Origin: JANQRV01 sp964533785
GTDB taxonomy: Bacteria; Bacteroidota; Bacteroidia; Chitinophagales; Saprospiraceae
Assembly (NCBI GenBank): GCA_964533785.1
Contig: CAZHNG010000422.1
Coordinates: 1-5,357 of the forward strand
Reading direction: 5' to 3'
Length of the DNA stretch: 5,357 nt
This document shows positions 1 to 5,357 of this stretch, piece after piece. Made by a program: the position numbers and the translations under genes. Position 1 is the first letter of the stretch. Every line of letters starts with the position of its first letter. The notes under the pieces were generated by a model. That model worked only from the letters and a program-made list of their open reading frames with translations, was not told the DNA's origin and did not search any database.

Positions 1-165
1 CAGCATAAAATTTGCCTCGCTTTCGCTCGTTCATGACCCACCGAACAAGTCTATTAAAAACAAGGTTCGAAAATCAAAGTATGATTTATTTGACTTTGAA
101 CCGATTAACGAAATAAGACAGCCCCGTCTACTATTCATTTTACTTTTTGTACCTATTTTTCATCA
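1..165. other. Noncoding region downstream of the operon
   Basis: No plausible gene is visible. The segment follows the stop codon of the DUF1501 gene, which is read leftward. It holds a terminator-like hairpin at 51-102 and a much weaker one at 116-129 (AGAC/GTCT stem, 6-nt loop). The outermost ~46 bases carry a GC-richer stretch (GCCTCGCTTTCGCTCG, 14-29) ending in CCCACCGAAC (37-46). This differs in composition from the AT-rich bases that follow and may be part of an interspersed repeat continuing outside the window. Confidence 0.6.
51..102 (-). terminator. Putative intrinsic terminator of the two-gene operon
   Basis: On the minus strand, 63 nt past the DUF1501 stop codon, GGTTC (102-98) pairs with GAACC (68-64). 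The inner pairs AAA/TTT and TCAAA/TTTGA extend it to an imperfect stem of about 13 bp with two small bulges and a ~10-nt loop (79-88). The stem is followed at once by TTGTTTTTAATAG (63-51), a U-rich tract in the transcript. Position and order fit a Rho-independent terminator for the leftward operon. The stem is AT-rich and imperfect, so strength is uncertain. Confidence 0.45.
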
Positions 166-1608
166 TTAAGCCAAAACCCCCTTCACCACTTCCCCGTGCA
201 CATCCGTCAACCGGTAGCGCCGCCCCTGGAACTTATGCGTAAACCGCTCGTGATCAATACCCATTAAGTGCAGAAGCGTAGCTTGAAAATCGTGTACGTG
301 AACCGGGTCCTTCGAGATGTTATAGCCGAAATCATCCGTTTCGCCGTAGGTGATGCCCTTTTTCACTCCCGCACCAGCCATCCAGACCGTGAAACAACGC
401 GGATGGTGATCCCGTCCGTAGTTGTCGGGCGTTAATTTGCCTTGTGAATAGCAGCCACGACCAAATTCTCCGCCCCAGATCACCAACGTATCTTCTAGCA
501 GGCCTCGTCGTTTTAAATCTTTGATCAAAGCTGCGGAAGGTTGATCGACCGTCTTCACCATCTTCCGGATCTGACCGGGGAGATTCGCGTGGAAATCCCA
601 GCCCATGTGGTACAATTGAACGAAGCGGACGCCGCTTTCTGCTAGTTTTCTGGCCAGTAGACAATTGTAGGCAAAACTGCCCGGTGTACGCGCTTGTTCG
701 CCGTATTCTTCGAACACGTAATCCGGCTCACTGGAAAGGTCGAGGGTTTCCGGTACTGACATTTGCATGCGGAAGGCCATTTCGTATTGGGCTATTCTGG
801 AATTAAGCTGGTCATCTTGGGTTTTGTCGTATTGGTTCTGGTGAAGTTTTTCCAGGTAGTTGAGCATCCTTCTCCTACTTTCGCGGTCAACGCCGTGGGG
901 GTCGTTCAGGTAGAGGACCGGTTCGTCTCCCGAATGGAATTGAACGCCCTGGTGTTCTGCGGGCAAAAATCCACTGCCCCATAATTTAGCGTATAGCGGT
1001 TGTCCTCCCGGCACTCCACGCGATAGTAAAACCACAAAGGCCGGCAGATTTTCATTTTCACTACCCAAACCATAACTCAACCAGGAACCGATACTCGGTC
1101 TACCAGCTTGTTGGGAGCCCGTTTGTACGAAAGTGACGGCAGGATCGTGGTTAATGGCTTCCGTATGCATCGATTTAATAAAGCAGATATCATCTACGAT
1201 TTTCTGATGGTGCGGCAAAATATCACTCAGCCAGGCCCCGCTTTCTCCGTATTGCTGAAAAGGAAAATCCCCCATGGCCAAAGGGAAAGAACGTTGGTTG
1301 GCCGTCATCCCGGTCACTCTTTGGTTACCTCTTACAGAATCGGGCAATTCCTGGCCAAACATCTCTTTCAGCTTCGGCTTATAGTCAAACAATTCCAGTT
1401 GGGACGGGGCTCCGCTCTGAAAAAGGTAGATCACCCGTTTCACTTTTGGAGAGAAATGCGGTAATTCATTGTTGCCGTTCAACAGGCTATTTATTCCATT
1501 ACCGCCCAGCAGTGATGCAAAAGCCGTTGAGCCTAAGCTGTACAAGCTGTTCTTCATAAACACCCGGCGGTTCATACCGGAAACGAGATGGTCAAATTTA
1601 TTATTCAT
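166..1608 (-). CDS. DUF1501 family protein (sulfatase/alkaline-phosphatase-like fold), exported
   Basis: This 480-residue protein is full length for DUF1501 (PF07394). Motifs characteristic of the family are visible: VIYLFQSGAPSQLELFD (residues 59-75), MHTEAINHDPAVTF (147-160), GWDFHANLP (336-344), VDQPSAALIKDLKRRGLLEDT (354-374), GGEFGR (379-384), GRDHHPRCFTVWMAG (398-412) and the C-terminal VHDFQATLLHLMGIDH (438-453). The conserved Asp, Glu and His residues of these motifs occupy positions like those of metal-binding sites in the sulfatase/alkaline-phosphatase superfamily. The exact reaction of DUF1501 proteins is not known. The N-terminus carries NRRVFMK (13-19) followed by a moderately hydrophobic stretch (about 21-36), resembling a twin-arginine (Tat) export signal. 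The ATG at 1608 is the chosen start. An in-frame Met12 just before the RR would also keep the signal. No Shine-Dalgarno is seen, which is usual in Bacteroidota. The start lies 8 bp after the stop of the upstream cytochrome gene, so the two are very probably co-transcribed. One oddity is that GGEFGR is followed by G, where many relatives have T. Confidence 0.93.
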   Translation of the reverse strand: MNNKFDHLVSGMNRRVFMKNSLYSLGSTAFASLLGGNGINSLLNGNNELPHFSPKVKRVIYLFQSGAPSQLELFDYKPKLKEMFGQELPDSVRGNQRVTGMTANQRSFPLAMGDFPFQQYGESGAWLSDILPHHQKIVDDICFIKSMHTEAINHDPAVTFVQTGSQQAGRPSIGSWLSYGLGSENENLPAFVVLLSRGVPGGQPLYAKLWGSGFLPAEHQGVQFHSGDEPVLYLNDPHGVDRESRRRMLNYLEKLHQNQYDKTQDDQLNSRIAQYEMAFRMQMSVPETLDLSSEPDYVFEEYGEQARTPGSFAYNCLLARKLAESGVRFVQLYHMGWDFHANLPGQIRKMVKTVDQPSAALIKDLKRRGLLEDTLVIWGGEFGRGCYSQGKLTPDNYGRDHHPRCFTVWMAGAGVKKGITYGETDDFGYNISKDPVHVHDFQATLLHLMGIDHERFTHKFQGRRYRLTDVHGEVVKGVLA

Positions 1609-1616
1609 GATTGAGA

Positions 1617-4600
1617 CTATCTTTTCATTACAAATTCATCAAAATTCATTAGGGTCGATGCTACCATAGCGTAGGCCGCCAGTTCTTCCTGGTCAAGATC
1701 ATCATTGACCGGATGTTCGCCGATGGCCAGCAGATCCTTTGCTTTGGCAGGGTTTTGTTCATAATCCTTAACGGTTTCCTCGTACAAATCCATCAGCAAG
1801 GACCGTTCATTTTCATCGGGCGACCGGCCAATGGCACATTTGTAAAGGTAGACGATCCTGCCGGACAGGCTGTTTCCTCCGTGCTTCATCACGCGTTCCC
1901 CAAGCATCCGCGCTGCTTCGACAAACTGTGGATCGTTCATCAAGACTAATGATTGTAGAGGGGTTGCCGTTTTTTGGCGGTTGACGATGCAATAGTACCG
2001 GTCGGGCGCATCAAAATTCATCATAGCGGGCGGTGGTGCACTGCGCTTCCAGATCGTATACATGCTGCGGCGGTAGAGATCTGCACCTTCTCCCTGTTGG
2101 TACTCCGTGGCGTTCCTGGTGGCGAGGGCTTTCCAGATCCCTTTGGGTTGGTAGGGATAAACACTTGGGCCACCTATAGAATCAACCAACAGCCCGCTGA
2201 CTGCCAGTGCGTTGTCCCTGATCATTTCAGCTGACATCCGGTAGGCCGGAAAACCCGCGTAGTATTCGTTACCGGGATCTTCTGCTTCCATCTCAGGACT
2301 TCTAACCGAAGATTGTTGGTAGGTAGCGGAAAGCAAGATCATTTTTATGAAAGCCTTCATATCCCAGCCATTTTCCATAAACTCCACCGCCAACCAATCC
2401 AGCAGTTCGGGATGGCTGGGTAAATCCCCTTGATTACCAAAGTCTTCCTGAGTAGATACCAGGCCTTTACCAAACAGCATTTTCCACATTCGATTGACTT
2501 GTACCCGGGCAGTTAACGGATTTTTTTCATCGATGACCCACTTAGCCAAGCCCAACCGGTCGCGGGGCCAGTCTTTTGGTAATTCAGCAAAAACTTCCGG
2601 CGTGGCGGGCTCCACCCGGTCGGTCGGCGCATCGTACATACCCCGGTCTAAAATAAAAGTGGGCCTGACTTCTTTTCTCTCGTTCATCACCATAACTTCC
2701 AGCACATCAGTGGCGATTAAGTTCTCCTCTTTTCGCAGTGCCGTGAGTGCTTCCAGCTTGGCATTAAAAGATTCGTTCTTACCACTCAATAAATAATACT
2801 CCAGTTGTTCCTCTTTGCCTGCCAATGGTTCTTCCGTGGTCCCAAACAACCGGAGTACTTCGATGTAGGAAAGCTCGCGATTGTATACTTTTAATTCGTC
2901 CATGACGATATTCTCGATCGAACGCTCCTTTTCCTTTCCCAGCATGAAGGGGTAACTGGACCAGTTTGACCCTTTAACACCGTGTAAGAGACTTTTGTGC
3001 AGATTGTCTTTTAATAGCTTATGTTTGGGGACTTCACCATTGATGAAAAACCGAAACCCCTTTGCCTTACTGCTGCCGTCATAGGTCATCACGATGTGTG
3101 TCCATTCTTCTGCCGGCAGCGTATCGAGGGTTCTGTAATCGATGCAATTGTCCGGCCAGACGTGATTTAGCTGGAAAGAAAGGGTGCCGTCCTCGTTGAG
3201 CTTACAGATCCAGCCACGATAACCCTCAAAATCTCCGTTGGTATTGTTGAAAATGGGGCCTTTTTCGCCCGCTTTCATCAATTTTACCCAAATACTGACC
3301 GAAAAAGGCTGGTGTCGATCGAAATCAAGGTCCCGGTTAAATCGAATACCTGCATCGCCGAGGAATTGTACGCCATTTCCGTTTTTACCTTCGACAATGA
3401 GGGGTTTTCTATCCTTATCGCCAATGATGGCGGCGTCCGCTTTCCCTTTTTTCTTGTTGTAATAACTGGTGGTCAGGCCTTTTTTACCGATACCACCCCA
3501 TCCGGCAGATCTTTTTCCATCCAGGTTCAAACTGTTTTTGGGCACTTCTAATTCTTCTTCGAAATCAAAATCAGCCATTAAGCCTTCCTGCAGGGTAGGG
3601 GAAATATTCTCTTTTGATAACCATTTTTCGAGATCCTGAACGTAGTTATCGGGTAAAATAGCTTGTTCCAAAGGTTTCATTTGACTCTTCAGCTCTTTTA
3701 GTTTCGCTTCTTCTTCCGGAGTGGGGAGCATGATGGTCGGAGCAGCTTCTCCGTTGTATGGCACAATGCCCGAATCATTGTTGTTATTGAAGAAGGCGTA
3801 CAGGGAATAATAATCCTTTTGGGAAATGGGATCGTATTTATGGTCGTGGCAGCGAGCGCATTCTAAGGTGAGGCCAAGAATAGCTTTTCCTAAAGTATTG
3901 GTCCGGTCGGCAACATATTCTACCCGGTATTCCTCATCGACCACACCACCTTCCTGAGTTTGCGGATGATTGCGGTTGAAGCAGGTCGCCAGTATTTGGT
4001 CTTTGGTCGGATCGGGCAATAGATCTCCGGCTAACTGTTCCAGTAAAAACTGGTTGTAAGGCAGGTTTTCGTTAAATTTTTCGATGACCCAATTGCGCCA
4101 GGGCCAGGTGTTGCGCAAACCGTCATCCTGATAGCCGTGCGAGTCCGCATAACGCGCTACGTCCAGCCATTCTACTGCCATGCGTTCTCCGTACTGAGGA
4201 GCGGCCAATAACCGGTCGATCGCTTTTTCGTAAGCGTCGGGGGAATTATCGTTCAGGAAAGCATCGATTTCCTCCGGACTGGGGGGCAAACCCGTTAGAT
4301 CAAAGGTGATCCGGCGTAGTAAAGTCGATTGCTCCGCTTTTGGTGCTGGTTTCAGACCGACCTTTTCCATTGTGTGTAAAATGAAATAATCCAATGGCTG
4401 CCGTACCCATTCTTTGTTTTGTACTTTCGCCAAAGCCGATTTTTCCGGCGTTACGAAAGACCAATGCGGCTTGTATTCCGCACCTTGTTGAATCCAGCGG
4501 GCCAACAGTGCTTTTTCCTCTTGACTCAAACTTAGGTTAGATTCCGGCGGCGGCATCATATACTCCGCTTCTGCCGAGAGGATGCGGTGAAAGACTTCAC

Positions 4601-4895
4601 TTTGCCTTAGGTTTCCGGGGGAAAGAACGTATTTTGCTTTATTGTTTTCTCCTGCGACTTCGGCGTAGGCATCTTCAGCCACATCCAGCCTCAATTCGCC
4701 CTTGCGTTGATTTTCATCCGGCCCGTGACAGGCAAAACAACGGTCTGATAAAATGGGCTTGACGTGGTAATTGAAATCCACGATCTCGGGTAGATTCGCA
4801 GCTGCTTTTTGCAGTTCTGCCGGCATACTATCGCTACAACCTGTTATCAAAATACCGGAGAGCGCAATACCTATTTGAAGAATATAGTTTTTCAT
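1617..4895 (-). CDS. PSD1-type c-type cytochrome lipoprotein (PSCyt1-DUF1549-LamG-DUF1553)
   Basis: This 1092-residue multidomain protein starts with a lipoprotein signal: a short hydrophobic stretch and the lipobox ITGC with lipidated Cys20, followed by SDS. Domains in order: PSCyt1 (PF07635, about 41-120) with the haem motif CFACH (53-57) and a likely Met axial ligand in EYMMPPP (111-117); DUF1549/PSCyt2 (PF07583, about 165-372) with TFDLTGLPP (197-205), YGERMAVEWLDVARYADSHG (235-254) and a second CxxCH, CARCHDHKYDPIS (346-358); a Glu/Lys-rich helical linker (about 390-430); a LamG/concanavalin-like domain (about 437-685; FSVSIWVKL, WTHIVMTYDG, MDELKVYNREL); and DUF1553/PSD1 (PF07587, about 775-1035) with NPLTARVQVNRMWKMLFGKG (792-811), EDFGNQGDLPSHPELLDWLA (817-836) and NDPQFVEAARMLGERV (987-1002). 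The ATG at 4895 is chosen because it gives the intact lipobox. There is no Shine-Dalgarno, but the leader is A-rich. The predicted location is the cell envelope, lipid-anchored, with haem attached outside the cytoplasm. It is the promoter-proximal gene of a pair with DUF1501. Substrate and redox partner are unknown; LamG suggests glycan or protein binding. Confidence 0.94.
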   Translation of the reverse strand: MKNYILQIGIALSGILITGCSDSMPAELQKAAANLPEIVDFNYHVKPILSDRCFACHGPDENQRKGELRLDVAEDAYAEVAGENNKAKYVLSPGNLRQSEVFHRILSAEAEYMMPPPESNLSLSQEEKALLARWIQQGAEYKPHWSFVTPEKSALAKVQNKEWVRQPLDYFILHTMEKVGLKPAPKAEQSTLLRRITFDLTGLPPSPEEIDAFLNDNSPDAYEKAIDRLLAAPQYGERMAVEWLDVARYADSHGYQDDGLRNTWPWRNWVIEKFNENLPYNQFLLEQLAGDLLPDPTKDQILATCFNRNHPQTQEGGVVDEEYRVEYVADRTNTLGKAILGLTLECARCHDHKYDPISQKDYYSLYAFFNNNNDSGIVPYNGEAAPTIMLPTPEEEAKLKELKSQMKPLEQAILPDNYVQDLEKWLSKENISPTLQEGLMADFDFEEELEVPKNSLNLDGKRSAGWGGIGKKGLTTSYYNKKKGKADAAIIGDKDRKPLIVEGKNGNGVQFLGDAGIRFNRDLDFDRHQPFSVSIWVKLMKAGEKGPIFNNTNGDFEGYRGWICKLNEDGTLSFQLNHVWPDNCIDYRTLDTLPAEEWTHIVMTYDGSSKAKGFRFFINGEVPKHKLLKDNLHKSLLHGVKGSNWSSYPFMLGKEKERSIENIVMDELKVYNRELSYIEVLRLFGTTEEPLAGKEEQLEYYLLSGKNESFNAKLEALTALRKEENLIATDVLEVMVMNERKEVRPTFILDRGMYDAPTDRVEPATPEVFAELPKDWPRDRLGLAKWVIDEKNPLTARVQVNRMWKMLFGKGLVSTQEDFGNQGDLPSHPELLDWLAVEFMENGWDMKAFIKMILLSATYQQSSVRSPEMEAEDPGNEYYAGFPAYRMSAEMIRDNALAVSGLLVDSIGGPSVYPYQPKGIWKALATRNATEYQQGEGADLYRRSMYTIWKRSAPPPAMMNFDAPDRYYCIVNRQKTATPLQSLVLMNDPQFVEAARMLGERVMKHGGNSLSGRIVYLYKCAIGRSPDENERSLLMDLYEETVKDYEQNPAKAKDLLAIGEHPVNDDLDQEELAAYAMVASTLMNFDEFVMKR

Positions 4896-4970
4896 ATTGT
4901 TTATGATCTGCAGAAAAGGAGGTTTACAATCCTTGGGCTAAACACAAAATTCAAACATTTAAGATAACTA

Positions 4971-5128
4971 GACTTTTGACGCTAGACTCTAGAAGTTAGA
5001 CTAAAAATTCTAACTAATTGACAATCAACGGAAATTTTATTTATTCTAAAAAATTGATATCCATTGAATATCAGCGGTTTGTTGTCTAAAATCTAGCGTC
5101 TAGTGTCTAGCGTCTAGCGTCAAAAGTC
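4971..5128. repeat. 158-bp element with terminal inverted repeats made of heptad units
   Basis: The left end (4971-4987, GACTTTTGACGCTAGAC) is the exact reverse complement of the right end (5112-5128, GTCTAGCGTCAAAAGTC), a 17-bp perfect inverted repeat. Read outward-in, both arms are chains of 7-bp units. The left arm, on the minus strand, runs GTCTAAC, TTCTAGA, GTCTAGC, then GTCAAAAGTC (5001-4971). The right arm, on the plus strand, runs GTCTAAA, ATCTAGC, GTCTAGT, GTCTAGC, GTCTAGC, then GTCAAAAGTC (5084-5128). The right arm therefore has two more units. The 82-bp core (5002-5083) is AT-rich and noncoding, with a small TGATAT/ATATCA stem (5055-5073). It could be a MITE-like or REP-like element, a transcript-folding structure, or a regulatory palindrome. 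Confidence 0.8.
5092..5119 (+). repeat. Four-copy 7-bp tandem repeat (TCTAGCG)
   Basis: Four consecutive heptads are visible: TCTAGCG (5092-5098), TCTAGTG (5099-5105), TCTAGCG (5106-5112) and TCTAGCG (5113-5119), with a single C-to-T difference in the second. The array forms most of the right arm of the surrounding inverted-repeat element. Each unit contains CTAG, giving a local cluster of that tetranucleotide. Copy number differs between the two arms, which suggests slippage. Confidence 0.85.
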
Positions 5129-5202
5129 CAAAAGATAAAGTAATGCTAGGAAAAAGCTTGATAATTTTGGCTATAATATCAATTTAAACAAATAAGCTTA
5201 TC

Positions 5203-5357
5203 ATTTGGATCGTTGCGGTGAGGAAACTTTTACCCTTCCCACAGTCAGCGTTCTCACTTCTTGGTTTCAAATTCAGCCTATAGTGCCTCGGGCATTAAAT
5301 AAACGGTATAGTTCGGGAGGCTATTTTCCTGCGGGGCTAGGCGCGACGAGGGAGCAT
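5203..5357. repeat. Possible partial interspersed repeat, cut by the window edge
   Basis: This stretch is GC-richer and different in texture from the AT-rich spacer to its left, yet has no usable gene: the longest minus-strand run between stops is 36 codons (5187-5294). The terminal part, GTTCGGGAGG (5311-5320) followed by CTATTTTCCTGCGGGG and GGCGCGACGAGGGAGCAT (5340-5357), resembles from memory one arm of long palindromic intergenic repeats in Bacteroidota. The matching arm would lie beyond 5357, so this cannot be confirmed here. Confidence 0.3.

Larger units (their letters stand above)
4896..5357. other. Repeat-rich intergenic region upstream of the operon
   Basis: No convincing coding sequence is visible on either strand; all reading frames are short or broken by stops. 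The region comprises an AT-rich leader directly in front of the cytochrome gene (4896-4970), a 158-bp inverted-repeat element (4971-5128), an AT-rich spacer (5129-5202) and a repeat-like segment reaching the window edge (5203-5357). The operon promoter should lie here, but no clear match to the Bacteroidota consensus (TTG, about 20 nt, TAnnTTTG) was found on the minus strand. The closest is GAATTTTG at 4952-4945, with one mismatch and no -33 partner. Confidence 0.7.

Noticed and set aside
332..664. 110-codon minus-strand open frame inside the DUF1501 gene
   Set aside because: It overlaps a full-length, motif-rich DUF1501 coding sequence in another frame, and its Arg/Ser-rich translation resembles no family. 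The same applies to the plus-strand frames between 763 and 3551.
4914..4923. AAGGAGGT-like Shine-Dalgarno on the plus strand
   Set aside because: No start codon with an open frame follows at a suitable distance, and the neighbouring genes lie on the other strand without Shine-Dalgarno sequences.
4971..5128. CRISPR array
   Set aside because: The repeats are 7 bp with no spacers between them, and the longer repeats are inverted, so this is not a CRISPR structure.
4961..5137. AAGATA on both sides of the inverted-repeat element as a target-site duplication
   Set aside because: The copies (4961-4966 and 5132-5137) do not abut the element ends (gaps of 4 and 3 nt), and six AT-rich bases are weak evidence.
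5158..5177. TTGATA and TATAAT boxes, plus TAATTTTG matching the Bacteroidota -7 element (5162-5169), on the plus strand
   Set aside because: The TTGATA to TATAAT spacing is only 8 bp, too short for a sigma-70 promoter. No TTG element lies about 20 bp upstream of TAATTTTG. In such AT-rich DNA these matches are expected by chance.
5154..5207. Imperfect direct repeat AAGCTTGATAATTTTGG (5154-5170) and AAGCTTATCATTTGG (5194-5207 region)
   Set aside because: The copies differ by indels and are AT-rich. With no further copies, I cannot tell them from chance.
5184..5297. Minus-strand 36-codon open run as a transposase C-terminal remnant
   Set aside because: It is bounded by stops, has no recognised motif, and its length is not unusual for noncoding DNA. 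I do not recognise the peptide with any confidence.

Overview
The window looks like chromosomal DNA from a member of the Bacteroidota, possibly a marine Saprospiria/Lewinella-like or Cyclobacteriaceae-like lineage. This is inferred from three things: moderate GC content, the absence of Shine-Dalgarno sequences in front of both genes, and the style of the proteins. No rRNA or marker gene is present, so the placement is tentative.

Layout. Positions 1-165 are noncoding and hold a terminator-like hairpin for the leftward genes. Positions 166-4895 hold two minus-strand genes separated by only 8 bp, almost certainly one operon read right to left. The first gene (1617-4895) encodes a 1092-residue lipoprotein with a PSCyt1 cytochrome domain, a DUF1549 (PSCyt2) domain, a LamG-like domain and a DUF1553 (PSD1) domain, with two CxxCH haem-binding motifs. 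The second gene (166-1608) encodes a 480-residue DUF1501 protein with a twin-arginine-like N-terminus. Positions 4896-5357 (462 bp) contain no convincing gene. They hold a 158-bp element bounded by perfect 17-bp inverted repeats, with arms built of 7-bp TCTAGCG-type units, and a rightmost segment that looks like part of a second, interspersed repeat cut by the window edge.

How the genes may work together. PSD1-type multidomain cytochromes and DUF1501 proteins are a recurrent two-gene pair, best known from Planctomycetes and Verrucomicrobia and also found in some Bacteroidota. Their biochemical role is not established as far as I know. The sequence supports a cell-envelope pair: a membrane-anchored c-type haem protein with a carbohydrate-binding-like LamG domain, and an exported protein of the sulfatase/alkaline-phosphatase-like fold. 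A role in processing polysaccharides or sulfated glycans is a reasonable guess but is not shown here. No mobile-element gene, CRISPR array, tRNA or rRNA was seen. The least explained part of the window is the repeat structure upstream of the operon.
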